Shown: positions 44,892 through 53,640 of the stretch, in pieces
Numbering within the stretch: the stretch's first letter is position 1
Layout: each line of letters opens with the position of its first letter
Origin: Ignavibacteria bacterium
GTDB lineage: Bacteria > Bacteroidota > Ignavibacteria > Kapaibacteriales > UBA4661
Assembly (NCBI GenBank): GCA_947459425.1
Contig: CANHDJ010000019.1
Location: 1 to 58,337 of the forward strand
Direction: 5' to 3'
DNA length: 58,337 nt
Position numbers and translations under genes: made by a program
The notes under the pieces: generated by a model
Told to the model about the DNA's origin: nothing
Databases searched by the model: none
Seen by the model: only the letters and a program-made list of their open reading frames with translations

Positions 44892-44952
44892 GCACAAATT
44901 TTTTGTAAGTTTGCTAACTCACAACTCATTCACATTTTCGGGAACAAGACCT

Positions 44953-45795
44953 GTGGCAACGTTAAAAATCGCACCGCCGAACTCATACGCACTGATTCTG
45001 GGCGTATCGAGCGGCTTTGGCGGACACACTGCTATCGAATTAGCAAAAGCAGGATATAATATTTTCGGAGTACATCTTGACCGCGCATCAACTATGCCGA
45101 TTGCGGAGGCAACAAAAGCCGACATCGAAAAAACAGGCGCAAAGGCTATCTTCTTCAACGTCAACGCTGCTGATGAAGAGCGCCGCAAAGAAGTTATAGC
45201 AGGTATAAAACAAGAATTTGCCAGCGTTCAGGGGGAAAAGCCTTCTATCAAAGTCCTGATGCATTCCTTGGCATTTGGCTCTTTGAAAACACTTGTGGCA
45301 GAAAGCCCTGCCGATATGCTCACACAAAAGCAAATTGAAATGACGCTGGATGTCATGGCGAACAGCCTGGTTTTCTGGACACAAGACGTGTTTCAAGCAA
45401 AACTTTTCGGCAGCAACGCACGAATTTTTGCGATGACAAGCGGTGGTGGTTCGCGCGTTTTGCCGATGTATGGCGGCGTGTCGGCAGCAAAAGCAGCGTT
45501 GGAATCGTATATCCGCCAACTCGCATTGGAACTTGCTCCGTGGGGCATTACGGCAAACGCTATTCTTGCGGGTGTGACCGATACAGCCGCGCTCCGCAAA
45601 ATTCCCGGAAACGATGTTTTGATGGACAATGCCACGATGCGAAACCCCTCGCACCGCCTGACTACGCCGGATGATGTGGCAAAAATCATCACGCTTCTGA
45701 CCCACGAAAATGCGAATTGGATCAACGGCGACGTTATTCGCGCTGATGGTGGCGAAAACTCTGTCGATGTAACGTGGTGGAAACGCGAAGGCTAA
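44953..45795 (+). CDS. Enoyl-ACP reductase-like short-chain dehydrogenase
   Basis: A 280-residue SDR. Nucleotide-binding GVSSGFGGHTAIELAKAGYN (Gly-rich) lies near residue 17; the catalytic Tyr-Lys pair is spaced Tyr-x6-Lys (MYGGVSAAKAAL), the pattern of enoyl-ACP reductases FabI/FabL rather than YxxxK SDRs. LMHSLAFGSL and NANWINGDVIRADGG also resemble FabL-type enzymes. It would reduce trans-2-enoyl-ACP in fatty acid synthesis. The start is uncertain: GTG at 44953 (VATLKIAPP) is chosen; a TTG at 44911 is an alternative. No other fab genes are in the window. Confidence 0.75.
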   Translation: MATLKIAPPNSYALILGVSSGFGGHTAIELAKAGYNIFGVHLDRASTMPIAEATKADIEKTGAKAIFFNVNAADEERRKEVIAGIKQEFASVQGEKPSIKVLMHSLAFGSLKTLVAESPADMLTQKQIEMTLDVMANSLVFWTQDVFQAKLFGSNARIFAMTSGGGSRVLPMYGGVSAAKAALESYIRQLALELAPWGITANAILAGVTDTAALRKIPGNDVLMDNATMRNPSHRLTTPDDVAKIITLLTHENANWINGDVIRADGGENSVDVTWWKREG

Positions 45796-45943
45796 TACAA
45801 GGATTGAGTGTGCGGAGGAAAATTCCTCCTCAAATTCCTTCCATGTTCAGAGACTTGCTGGGGCAATGAGCCATGCAGTGTTGCGGCTGATTGCCTCTTT
45901 TTTTGCCATAGTGGTTGCATTTTTCACGACGAATCTTTCGCTC

Positions 45944-46711
45944 ATGCCCAAACCGCGATTGAGTTTTATTATTCCTGTTTTGAACGAAGAGCGCTTATTG
46001 ATGCGGCTTTTGGAACAGTTTACTCCCGAACGCCGTGAGCGCTACGGTTTGGAGATTATTTTGAGCGATGGTGGCAGCACCGACAACACCCCGCAAATTA
46101 TGGCGGAAGCCCTCAAAAGCGGCTTGGCGACCTTGCTGACGCGGCATGAGGATACAAGCCATCGTCAAACTATTGCCGAAGGGCGAAATGCCGGAGCGCT
46201 TCTGGCAACCGCGCCAATACTTGTGTTTCTCAATGCCGATACACTTCCGCACAGCCTGGATGATCTTTGCATCAGCATTTTGGCATGGGCGGAAGACCCA
46301 ATATTACAGCGTACATCTCCTGCCGCGACAACGCCTGTCCACATCATGCCGGAAGAACGGATTACTGCTGACGTGATTTTTCATGCGTTTATGAGCCTCT
46401 ACGTCCGGGCGCTAAATCTGCTCACTATCGGCATGGGGCGCGGTGAATGCCAGATCGTGCGCCGCGAGGCGTTTGATGCCGTCGGCGCGTACAACGCTGC
46501 TATCGTGGCGGGAGAAGATTTCGATCTTTATACGCGGCTTCGGAAGCGCGGCAGGATTCAATGGCTTCCCAAAGCGCTTGTGTACGAGTCTCCACGCCGT
46601 TTTCGCAAATACGGATATTGGGCAATTATTTGGCGATGGTTTTCCAATTCGATGGCGGTTATTTTTCTCAAACGCTCGGTTGCGGCGGAATGGGAAGTAA
46701 TTCGAGAGTAA
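45944..46711 (+). CDS. Family 2 glycosyltransferase
   Basis: A 255-residue GT-A enzyme. It begins RLSFIIPVLNEERLLMRLLEQF; the nucleotide-sugar DGGSTDNTPQIM motif (about 48-60) and FLNADTLPHSL (DxD-like) follow, then EDFDLYTRLRKRGRIQWLP with the ED motif of the acceptor region. It lacks membrane helices, so it acts at the cytosolic membrane face, probably in surface-polysaccharide or lipid glycosylation. Starting at 45944 (MPKPRLSF) is chosen; an ATG at 45866 adds a hydrophobic segment in the same frame and cannot be excluded. A Wzz-like gene lies 3 kb away. Confidence 0.82.
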   Translation: MPKPRLSFIIPVLNEERLLMRLLEQFTPERRERYGLEIILSDGGSTDNTPQIMAEALKSGLATLLTRHEDTSHRQTIAEGRNAGALLATAPILVFLNADTLPHSLDDLCISILAWAEDPILQRTSPAATTPVHIMPEERITADVIFHAFMSLYVRALNLLTIGMGRGECQIVRREAFDAVGAYNAAIVAGEDFDLYTRLRKRGRIQWLPKALVYESPRRFRKYGYWAIIWRWFSNSMAVIFLKRSVAAEWEVIRE

Positions 46712-46853
46712 CTACTCAGGTTTGCTTCGGCGGGCTTTGCGCTTTTCCGACGAGTGGTAAAGAAAAATTGGCAAAAAAGCCGTGAAAAGAATATCTTTGG
46801 GCATTGACGACAAGGAAAGCAAATGACAGGTTTTTTCACTCATCACTACCTTT

Positions 46854-47858
46854 ATGAAATTTGGCATACTCACAGGCGGCGGCGATTGCCCCGGTATGAA
46901 CGCATTTGTCCGTGCCGTAACTCGCACAACGCTGAATTTGCGCCCGCAAACGTCCGTTTGGGGCGTTGTCGATGGCTGGAAGGGTCTTTTGGATAATAAT
47001 TTTAGCCGTCTAACAAAACTTGATGTCGCCGGACTCACCAGCCGAGGCGGTACAATTCTTGGAACAACCCGCGTCCCGGAGCTTGCTACCGATATGGATT
47101 TGCAAGAAACTCTTGCACGAAATCTGCATGATAACGGCTTTAATTATCTCTTCGTTTGCGGCGGTAATGGCAGTTTGAAGGCGTGCAACGCGCTCAACAG
47201 CATCGCCCGGCGCGAGAATTTGCGTACAAAATTTCTCGTCTCGCCCGGTTCGATTGACAACGATGTTTGCAATACGACGGGTTCGTCCATTGGGTTTTAT
47301 AGTGCTTTGGACAAAAGTTTGGAAATGTTGGAATGGATACGCGACACGGCAAGTTCGCATCGACGCTTGTATCTGGTGCGCTCCATGGGTCGCAAATCCG
47401 CGTACTTAGCGCTGTATTCCGGCATTGCCTCCGGCGCTGAATATGTTATCATGCCGAATGAAAACGTTGATTTTGAACACGTCGCAACGGTCATTGCCGA
47501 GCGCGACAAAGACACACGGATAATCGTCAGCGAATCCTATCCGAAATCGCTGGATGAAATCCGCACAACGCTTGAGCAGATATTCGCTCACAGAGGTATA
47601 AAACGCGAAATTCGGTCGGTGGATATGGGCTATTTCCAACGTGGCGGTAAAACGTCCGTTACTGATATTCTCCGCGCAAGCTGGATTGGCTACCGCATGG
47701 TGCAAGATGCCTTCTTGGGCTGTGAAAGCGGCTTCTATACTGCCTACTATACCGGGCATTCGCCAGCGCCTATCTCTCTCGAAGAAGCTGCTGCCGATGA
47801 AGCAAGCTATGATTCGATTCCACAAGAATTTATTGATTTTGCCTTAGCGCTCAGATAA
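46854..47858 (+). CDS. Divergent 6-phosphofructokinase homologue
   Basis: A 334-residue member of the PfkA family. Motif GGGDCPGMNAFVRA (nucleotide loop) and RVPEL (R72-equivalent) are present, with SPGSIDNDV (catalytic Asp 135; Ser where E. coli has Thr 125). Two other active-site positions differ: N105 in CGGNGS replaces the Mg-binding Asp of GGDGS, and Y260 in MGYFQRGG replaces His 249. MGRKSAYLAL, ESYPKS and QRGG are recognisable. G at 106 and G at 132 indicate the ATP rather than PPi type. So either catalysis is altered or the substrate is another phosphorylated sugar. Start at ATG 46854 is the family start. Confidence 0.85.
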   Translation: MKFGILTGGGDCPGMNAFVRAVTRTTLNLRPQTSVWGVVDGWKGLLDNNFSRLTKLDVAGLTSRGGTILGTTRVPELATDMDLQETLARNLHDNGFNYLFVCGGNGSLKACNALNSIARRENLRTKFLVSPGSIDNDVCNTTGSSIGFYSALDKSLEMLEWIRDTASSHRRLYLVRSMGRKSAYLALYSGIASGAEYVIMPNENVDFEHVATVIAERDKDTRIIVSESYPKSLDEIRTTLEQIFAHRGIKREIRSVDMGYFQRGGKTSVTDILRASWIGYRMVQDAFLGCESGFYTAYYTGHSPAPISLEEAAADEASYDSIPQEFIDFALALR

Positions 47859-47883
47859 AAAACAGACAAGAGGTAAGTATTGA

Positions 47884-47943
47884 AAAAGCAAAGAGATACG
47901 ACCAAAGAAAATTCGCCGTCAGGGGTTGCGCCTCTTTGCTTTT
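47884..47943 (+). terminator. Long-loop terminator after the phosphofructokinase gene
   Basis: AAAAGCAAAGAG (47884-47895) pairs perfectly with CTCTTTGCTTTT (47932-47943). The loop is 36 bases. The T-run is short (TTTT), so efficiency is uncertain, but it lies between two independently oriented starts. Confidence 0.5.
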
Positions 47944-47972
47944 GTCCCCTTCCTCATTTTCCCTCGCAGATT

Positions 47973-48641
47973 ATGACTATTCTCACGCCGGAATTGCTGA
48001 TAATGGCGTATCAGCAAGGGTACTTCCCTATGGCAGAGCCAGATGGCGAGATGTATTGGCATTCCCCCGACCCACGCGCCATCATTCCGCTCGACCGTGT
48101 TCGTGTTTCACGTTCATTGCGCAAAACGATTGCAAAAAGGATATACGAAACCCGCATCAATACTGCTTTTCAAGAAGTTATTTATCATTGTTCTGTCCGC
48201 GAGGAAACATGGATTTCGGATGAAATTATTGATGCCTACACACACTTGCACGAACTTGGGTTCGCCCATTCGGTAGAGGCATGGCACGAAGACGAGCTTG
48301 TGGGCGGGCTGTACGGTATTGCCCTTGGCGGGGCATTTTTTGGAGAATCCATGTTTTCGCTCATGACCGATAGCTCCAAAGTAGCATTTGTGCGGCTTGT
48401 AGAACATTTGCGCCAACAAGGTTTTATCCTGCTGGATTCGCAATATCTGAACGCTCATATTACCAGTTTGGGCGGGGTCGAAATTCCGCGAAGTGAGTAT
48501 TTAAGCCGTTTGCACGTCGCTATTCACTTGCCCTGCTCGTTTTCGGGCGTACAAGAATTTGGCGCAACCATCGCACAGCAATCTGCCCTCAGTTCTCAAA
48601 GAGCATTCGTCTCGAAGATAGGCGGCAGCTTGATTTGGTGA
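47973..48641 (+). CDS. aat: Leucyl/phenylalanyl-tRNA-protein transferase
   Basis: A 222-residue enzyme adding Leu or Phe to N-terminal Lys/Arg of proteins, marking them for degradation by the N-degron pathway. It has the typical start LLIMAYQQGYFPMAEPDGEMYWHSPDPRAIIPLD and later GGLYGIALGGAFFGESMFS, DSQYLNAHITSLGGVEIPRSEYL. Length matches the family. The start at 47973 (MTILTPELL) is chosen; the frame upstream to 47880 passes through the terminator hairpin. ClpS and ClpA are not in the window. Confidence 0.93.
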   Translation: MTILTPELLIMAYQQGYFPMAEPDGEMYWHSPDPRAIIPLDRVRVSRSLRKTIAKRIYETRINTAFQEVIYHCSVREETWISDEIIDAYTHLHELGFAHSVEAWHEDELVGGLYGIALGGAFFGESMFSLMTDSSKVAFVRLVEHLRQQGFILLDSQYLNAHITSLGGVEIPRSEYLSRLHVAIHLPCSFSGVQEFGATIAQQSALSSQRAFVSKIGGSLIW

Positions 48642-48686
48642 ACATTTTGCAATTATCATCGTTCTTTTTAGACATTTTCACATACC

Positions 48687-49691
48687 ATGATTACTACTGA
48701 TATTTTGGTCGTTGGAGCTGGTCCATGCGGCTTATTTACTGCTTTTGAAGCGGGCTTGCTGAAATTGCATTGCCATTTTATTGATTACCTGCCGATTGCC
48801 GGCGGGCAATGTGCGGAATTGTATCCGAAAAAGCCGATTTATGATATTCCGGGCTTCCCGTCGGTCTTGGCAGGCGACCTTATCCAGAATCTTTTGAAGC
48901 AAATCGAACCCTTCAAACCCGGCTTCACGCTTGGCGAACGTGCCGAAAATATTGAAAAATTGGAAGACGGTTCATTCAAAACAACCACATCGCGGGGAAC
49001 AGAAATTCACTCACGGTTTATCATCGTCGCCGGGGGGCTTGGTTGCTTTGCTCCGCGCAAACCGGATGTCGAGAATCTTGCCCTATTTGAAAACAACGGT
49101 GTTGATTATATCGTCCGCAATCCCGAAGATTTTCGCGGAAAAAGAGTGGTTGTGGCTGGCGGTGGCGACTCCGCGCTGGATTGGACGCTCATTTTGGCAG
49201 AACTTGCCAGCGAACTCACGCTTGTTCATCGCAGCAAGCAATTTCGCGCCGCGCCAGACTCGGTGCAAAAAATGGAAGCACTTGCTGCTGCCGGAAAAAT
49301 CACCTTTGTCGCTGACGCAAACGTTACGGGATTGGCAGGAAATGGCGTGTTGAATGAAGTTATTATCACGCCGGAGCATGGCGATCCGATACACAAGCCC
49401 GCCGATTATTTCATTCCGCTTTTTGGATTAGCTCCGCAATTAGGTCCAATTGCTACATGGGGATTGGCGTTGGAAAAGAATGCTATCACTGTAAGCCCTG
49501 TTGATTACGGTACTTCCACCGAAGGCATTTATGCTATCGGCGATATTGCGGAATATCCGCACAAATTAAAATTGATTTTGACCGGTTTCCACGAAGCCGC
49601 CGTTGCTTGCCATGCGATACAGCAAAAACTTAACCCCGGCAAAAAGCACGTCATTAAATACACCACTGTATCTGGGATTCAAGGTTTCTAA
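48687..49691 (+). CDS. Ferredoxin/flavodoxin-NADP+ reductase (thioredoxin-reductase-like)
   Basis: A 334-residue FNR of the thioredoxin-reductase-like type (YumC family). FAD-binding VVGAGPCGLFTAFEAG is at residue 7; YPKKPIYDIPGFP follows; the NADPH-binding VVVAGGGDSALDWTL is near residue 154; the terminal GIYAIGDIAEYPHKLKLILTGFHEAAVA binds FAD. There is no redox-active CxxC, unlike thioredoxin reductase, fitting FNR. It would supply or take electrons via ferredoxin or flavodoxin. It begins 45 bases after aat. Confidence 0.92.
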   Translation: MITTDILVVGAGPCGLFTAFEAGLLKLHCHFIDYLPIAGGQCAELYPKKPIYDIPGFPSVLAGDLIQNLLKQIEPFKPGFTLGERAENIEKLEDGSFKTTTSRGTEIHSRFIIVAGGLGCFAPRKPDVENLALFENNGVDYIVRNPEDFRGKRVVVAGGGDSALDWTLILAELASELTLVHRSKQFRAAPDSVQKMEALAAAGKITFVADANVTGLAGNGVLNEVIITPEHGDPIHKPADYFIPLFGLAPQLGPIATWGLALEKNAITVSPVDYGTSTEGIYAIGDIAEYPHKLKLILTGFHEAAVACHAIQQKLNPGKKHVIKYTTVSGIQGF

Positions 49692-49700
49692 TATTTTTTT

Positions 49701-50909
49701 ATGCAAGCAAACACGCCCCCAGCACCGCAAGAACACTCACTCCGCGACGATCTCATTCGGATTTTTGCGTTGCTTCTTCAATCAAAGCGCTTGATTTTGG
49801 TCGTGACGCTCGTTGCTGCGTTGACATCTGCCGTCGTTTCCTATTTCTTTTTGCCGAATTGGTATGCCTCCACGGTGAATGCCGTTCCGCCACGCCGTCA
49901 GGGTTCGGGACTGGAAGGCTTGACAAGTGGCTTATCGTCGGCGCTAAAGGATTTTGGATTGGCAAAAGTCGGCAAAAATACGGGCGAAACGTATTCGTAT
50001 TCCGTCATTTTGAATAGTCGTCGTCTGAAAGATACGGTCATTCGGCTTTTCCGACTGCACACCATCTACCGTTTGGATTCAACCGAATGGACGGACTTGC
50101 GCAAAGAATACGATAATTACGTCTCAGTCTCGAACGAAGCCGATGGAAATTATCTCATCACGGCGCTCCATACTGACCGCAATGAAGCGGCGCGAATGGC
50201 AATGAAAATCTATGAATTGGGTAATTATTACGCTGATGAAATCTTCCAACAGGAAGCCCGCACAAGCCTTGCACTTCTCGACAAACGCTTTGCGCAAGCT
50301 GATTCCAGCCTTGTGGCGGCACGCGACACGATGGTGCGGTTTTCTCGGCGCTACAAGCTGTTCTCCGCACTCGACCAAGCGAAAGCCGCCGCTACCGCCG
50401 TTGCCGACATCCGCGTCCAGCAATACCGCCAAGAACTCAGCGTTGAGCTTTCACGGGCGCTCTATGGCGATAATGACCCCGCTACGGGAGTACAGCGCGA
50501 AATGTTGCGTAAGGCAAATGAACAAGCCTCTCGTGCGGAAAATCAGCCCGGATTAGCAGGAAATTTCGCGCTCTCCACCGTCGGAGCTGACGTGGCATTG
50601 GAATACATGAGGCTGTATGCGGATTTGGAAGTGTTCACCAAAATCAAGGCGATTATTATTCCCGTCATTGAGCAGAATCGTCAGGATTTAAGCCGTCGTC
50701 AGCCCTCGCTTATCATGCTCGACCCGCCCGTAGCTGCCGACAAAAAAGACCGCCCGAAGCGCAGTTTAATTGTGCTGGGTGCGACACTAGCGGCATTCGC
50801 ATTTGCGATTGCTTTTGTGATTTTGCGTGACCGCTATTATGCTGTGCGCTCGCAGTACAAAGCGATATTGAGCAAGGCGCTCAAGAATACGAACGCTTCC
50901 GAGACGTGA
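49701..50909 (+). CDS. Wzz/chain-length-determinant-like membrane protein
   Basis: A 402-residue polysaccharide co-polymerase-like protein. It has two membrane helices: residues about 31-51 (ILVVTLVAALTSAVVSYFFL) and about 354-372 (SLIVLGATLAAFAFAIAFVI). Between them is a long periplasmic part with extended coiled-coil helices (LLDKRFAQADSSLVAARDTM), typical of Wzz/Wzc N-termini, which set O-antigen or capsule length. There is no kinase domain. No polysaccharide gene cluster surrounds it apart from the GT2 gene, so the substrate polymer is unknown. The ATG starts 9 bases after the reductase stop. Confidence 0.85.
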   Translation: MQANTPPAPQEHSLRDDLIRIFALLLQSKRLILVVTLVAALTSAVVSYFFLPNWYASTVNAVPPRRQGSGLEGLTSGLSSALKDFGLAKVGKNTGETYSYSVILNSRRLKDTVIRLFRLHTIYRLDSTEWTDLRKEYDNYVSVSNEADGNYLITALHTDRNEAARMAMKIYELGNYYADEIFQQEARTSLALLDKRFAQADSSLVAARDTMVRFSRRYKLFSALDQAKAAATAVADIRVQQYRQELSVELSRALYGDNDPATGVQREMLRKANEQASRAENQPGLAGNFALSTVGADVALEYMRLYADLEVFTKIKAIIIPVIEQNRQDLSRRQPSLIMLDPPVAADKKDRPKRSLIVLGATLAAFAFAIAFVILRDRYYAVRSQYKAILSKALKNTNASET

Positions 50910-50958
50910 GTCGCGGCACTAATTCGTCATTCCTTCATTTTCATTCATATTTATCACT

Positions 50959-51819
50959 ATGGCTTTTGACAACAAACGACGTACGCAAGCTGAATACAGC
51001 GACCTTGCGGCAATAGCAAATGAAATTCGGCGCGACGTGATTCGCAGCCTTGTTTTGGCAGGTTCGGGGCATCCGGGCGGTCCCTTGGGGCTGGCGGACT
51101 TATTTTCTGTTCTGTATTTTGGCGGCATCATGCGCTACAAGGCGGATGATTACCAGTGGAAAGGGCGCGACCGCTTTGTCTTGAGCGCCGGACACCTCTG
51201 CCCGGGCTTGTATGCAACGCTTGCGAATGCGGGCTTTTTTCCCAAAGAAGAACTGCTCACGTTGCGGAAATTTGGCTCTCGTTTACAGGGGCATCCGGGG
51301 CTGGATATGCACTTGCCGGGGATAGAAACATCAACCGGATCGCTTGGACACGGCATTTCGATTGCCGTTGGGATGGCGATTAGCGATTTGCATCTCAATA
51401 AAACCGACCAAAAAGTTTTCGCGCTCACAGGCGACGGCGAACTTCAAGAAGGCTCTGTTTGGGAGGCGGCAATGTCGGCGGCACACTTAAAACTGGATAA
51501 TTTTTGCTGGATTATTGACAATAATGATTGCCAAATTGACGGGCGGGTGAAGGATATTATGAGCGTGTATCCGATTGTGGATAAATGCGTTGCCTTTGGT
51601 TTTGATGTCATCGAAATTGACGGGCATAATTTTGACGATATTTATCGTGCTTTTGATTTCTTTGAAAGCAATCGTGCCGCCAAAACAGGTAAACCAACGT
51701 GTATTGTGGCAAAAACCTTCATGGGCAAAGGCGTTTCTTTCATGCACGATAAATATGAATGGCACGGTAAACCACCGAATAAAGAGCAGGCGGAGCAGGC
51801 GCTACAAGAGCTTGCGTGA
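50959..51819 (+). CDS. Transketolase, N-terminal half subunit
   Basis: A 286-residue protein matching the thiamine-diphosphate-binding N-terminal half of transketolase: SGHPGGPLGLADLFSVLYFG near residue 36, SAGHLCPGLYATL, GSLGHGISIAVGMAIS, the ThDP/metal motif GDGELQEGSVWEA near residue 158 with DNNDCQIDG, and HDKYEWHGKPP. Split transketolases occur in many bacteria, but the C-terminal half is normally the next gene. Here the next feature is a terminator and rplT on the opposite strand, so the partner must be elsewhere. It would act with that half in the pentose phosphate pathway. Confidence 0.92.
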   Translation: MAFDNKRRTQAEYSDLAAIANEIRRDVIRSLVLAGSGHPGGPLGLADLFSVLYFGGIMRYKADDYQWKGRDRFVLSAGHLCPGLYATLANAGFFPKEELLTLRKFGSRLQGHPGLDMHLPGIETSTGSLGHGISIAVGMAISDLHLNKTDQKVFALTGDGELQEGSVWEAAMSAAHLKLDNFCWIIDNNDCQIDGRVKDIMSVYPIVDKCVAFGFDVIEIDGHNFDDIYRAFDFFESNRAAKTGKPTCIVAKTFMGKGVSFMHDKYEWHGKPPNKEQAEQALQELA

Positions 51820-51866
51820 AGATACGGCTCCCAGTAAATCCCACCGGTTAGCTTCTTCAAACAGCA

Positions 51867-51902
51867 AAAACGCCGCACAAGAACAATCTTGTGCGGCGTT
51901 TT
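51867..51902. terminator. Bidirectional terminator between transketolase and rplT
   Basis: AAAACGCCGCACAAGA (51867-51882) and TCTTGTGCGGCGTTTT (51887-51902) are perfectly complementary, giving 16 base pairs and an ACAA loop. A/T runs on both sides suit both convergent transcripts. Confidence 0.9.
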
Positions 51903-51940
51903 GGTTTTGGGTATGATATTTCTGGCTCGTCGTGCGAAAT

Positions 51941-52288
51941 CTACGCTTTTGCTCGCTCAACGATTTTAGTAAATGCTTCGGGCTGATTCATAGCGAGATC
52001 GGCAAGCATTTTGCGGTCAAGCGTAATATTTTTCTCATTCAAAAGATGAATAAGACGGGAGTAGCTGAGACCGTTTGCGCGGGCAGCCGCATTGATACGA
52101 GTAATCCAAAGGCTGCGGAAAGCGCGTTTTTTCGCCTTACGGTCGCGGAAGGCATACTGCCAGCCTTTTTCAATGTGGTGTTTTGCAATCGTCCAGACTT
52201 TACTACGAGCGCCCCAATAGCCTTTTGCATATTGGAGCATTTTTTTACGACGAGCGCGCGAGGCGACTTTATTTTTAGAACGTGGCAT
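51941..52288 (-). CDS. rplT: 50S ribosomal protein L20
   Basis: A 115-residue L20 needed for 50S assembly and, in many bacteria, for repression of its own operon. Visible: [36 protein letters not shown] and [26 protein letters not shown], matching the L20 pattern. Start at 52288 is chosen; the longer frame upstream is not part of L20. It is the last gene of infC-rpmI-rplT, and ends at the bidirectional terminator. Confidence 0.97.
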   Translation of the reverse strand: MPRSKNKVASRARRKKMLQYAKGYWGARSKVWTIAKHHIEKGWQYAFRDRKAKKRAFRSLWITRINAAARANGLSYSRLIHLLNEKNITLDRKMLADLAMNQPEAFTKIVERAKA

Positions 52289-52445
52289 GGTAAAAAAATC
52301 CTCAAGGGAAAAAGAAGTGAATACGGTTGTTGACTTGAACGATGAGCCATCTGGCGAGGTTGTAGAAGCCTCTTCCGCAGGCGCAACGCACGTATTGTGG
52401 GTGAAGAGCATATATCCGAAAAACTCTCACCAATCAAGGAATTGC

Positions 52446-52640
52446 TTAGATATTCAGCAAATACTTGATGTTGGACATATCGCTCTCGGCGACCATCGTC
52501 GCTTGCCCGATACGGCGGCGGCGCTTGGCATTTTTGCCCATGAGAATATGGCGATGGAATGCGCGACGACGCTTGATTTTACCAGTGCCGGTAATTTTAA
52601 AGCGTTTTTTCGCAGCGCTATTGGTCTTGATTTTTGGCAT
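52446..52640 (-). CDS. rpmI: 50S ribosomal protein L35
   Basis: A 64-residue L35: MPKIKTNSAAKKRFKITGTG and RAFHRHILMGKNAKRRRRI are diagnostic. It lies between infC and rplT in the conserved order, with 188 bases to the upstream gene and 157 to the downstream one. These gaps are larger than usual in this operon. Confidence 0.95.
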   Translation of the reverse strand: MPKIKTNSAAKKRFKITGTGKIKRRRAFHRHILMGKNAKRRRRIGQATMVAESDMSNIKYLLNI

Positions 52641-52696
52641 GATTACTTGCGCAAAAAGTAGAACACTTGTGAATTAAAGAGTGAAAAATTGGTCAG

Positions 52697-52733
52697 AGCG
52701 TCGTCACGATCATACCCGTCCGTGCGCGACGTT
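52697..52733. other. Hairpin in the infC-rpmI gap
   Basis: AGCGTCGTCACG (52697-52708) can pair with CGTGCGCGACGTT (52721-52733) with one bulged base, giving about 11 pairs. It lies in the 188-base gap between infC and rpmI. It may be a control element, a processing site, or chance; a link to L20 autoregulation is speculative. Confidence 0.35.
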
Positions 52734-52828
52734 CTTTGCAATGGCTAGAGAATGGGAACACTGATAGGAAGTTGATGGCAACACTTTAAGAGGAGTCTTG
52801 CTGGGGCAAACTATCGCATCCGCGAGGC

Positions 52829-53410
52829 TTATTTGGTGACAGGAGCGGGTTTTCGCTCTTTATCTGGCGAGAGAATCACCGAGCATGTAGAGCCTTCCAT
52901 TTTAATTTCTTGGTCAACTTTGGAAACCTCTGCTAACTCATGGACGAAACGTTTGAGCATTTCGATACCAAGCGCAGAGTGAACAATTTCCCGACCACGA
53001 AAGATAACGCTGGCTTTTACCTTGTCGCCATCAAGCAAAAATTCGCGGGCATGACGGGTTTTGAAGTCAAAATCGTGCGTGTCCGTGGCAGCTTTGAAGC
53101 GAATTTCCTTCAAATGTTGCTGATGCTGATGCTTCTTTTGTAGCTTTTCGCGCTTTTGCTGCTCGTAGCGGTATTTGCCAAGGTCAATCACTTTACACAC
53201 GGGTGGCTCTGCCTTTGGAGCTATCTCAATCAGGTCAAGTCCCCGTGATATTGCGGTTTCCAGTGCTTCTTGAGCAGACATAATACCGATAATCTGCCCG
53301 TCTTCATCAACAACGCGGACGCTGCGTGCGTCTATTTCGTCGTTGACACGAACATTTAGATCGTGCTTCTTGTTTATCGGCGGTCGCCGAGTGCTTCTAA
53401 ACTTACCCAA
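52829..53410 (-). CDS. infC: Translation initiation factor IF-3
   Basis: IF-3 binds the 30S subunit and checks initiator tRNA and start codon. The N-terminal domain LNVRVNDEIDARSVRVVDEDG, the linker YRYEQQKREKLQKKHQHQQH and the C-terminal domain (EIRFKAATDTHDFDFKTRHA, LEGD-like VKASVIFRGREI) are complete. The true start is uncertain: TTG at 53410 (LGKFRSTRRPPINKK) is proposed. The open frame extends to 53518 and contains ATT codons at 53437 and 53440, which is notable because infC often uses AUU as an autoregulatory start. The gene is divergent from lysS, and rpmI-rplT follow on the same strand. Confidence 0.93.
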   Translation of the reverse strand: MGKFRSTRRPPINKKHDLNVRVNDEIDARSVRVVDEDGQIIGIMSAQEALETAISRGLDLIEIAPKAEPPVCKVIDLGKYRYEQQKREKLQKKHQHQQHLKEIRFKAATDTHDFDFKTRHAREFLLDGDKVKASVIFRGREIVHSALGIEMLKRFVHELAEVSKVDQEIKMEGSTCSVILSPDKERKPAPVTK

Positions 53411-53571
53411 GTAACGTTGTCTCGATAATGATAAAATAATGGTTTGCAGAGATATTCTTGTCTTTTTTTTGCGGTTTTTGGCAAAACTCAAATATCGTGC
53501 TTTTTTATGGATTTGCAAAAAAAATTCTCGTCCCGAAAAGCGATTCTCTCACAATTTGTTGTTGAAATGCG

Positions 53572-53579
53572 TAACTTTG
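53572..53579 (+). promoter_or_regulatory. Possible -7 element for lysS
   Basis: TAACTTTG fits TAnnTTTG, about 62 bases ahead of the lysS ATG. No TTG lies at the proper distance upstream, so confidence is low. Confidence 0.3.
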
Positions 53580-53640
53580 CCGGACGATATTCTCCATGAA
53601 TCATGCGTATTCATTCACTTTCACTTACTACCAAGCAATC

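Larger units (their letters stand above)
44592..44952. other. Intergenic region between gltB and the divergent SDR gene
   Basis: About 360 bases. It holds the palindrome at 44690-44707 and a promoter-like pair at 44858-44891. The interval 44708-44857 is AT-rich and I see no other structure. Confidence 0.6.

Noticed and set aside
45813..45830. GGAGGAA-AA-TTCCTCC palindrome after the SDR gene as a terminator
   Set aside because: The loop is too tight without losing base pairs and there is no T-run; I left it unannotated.
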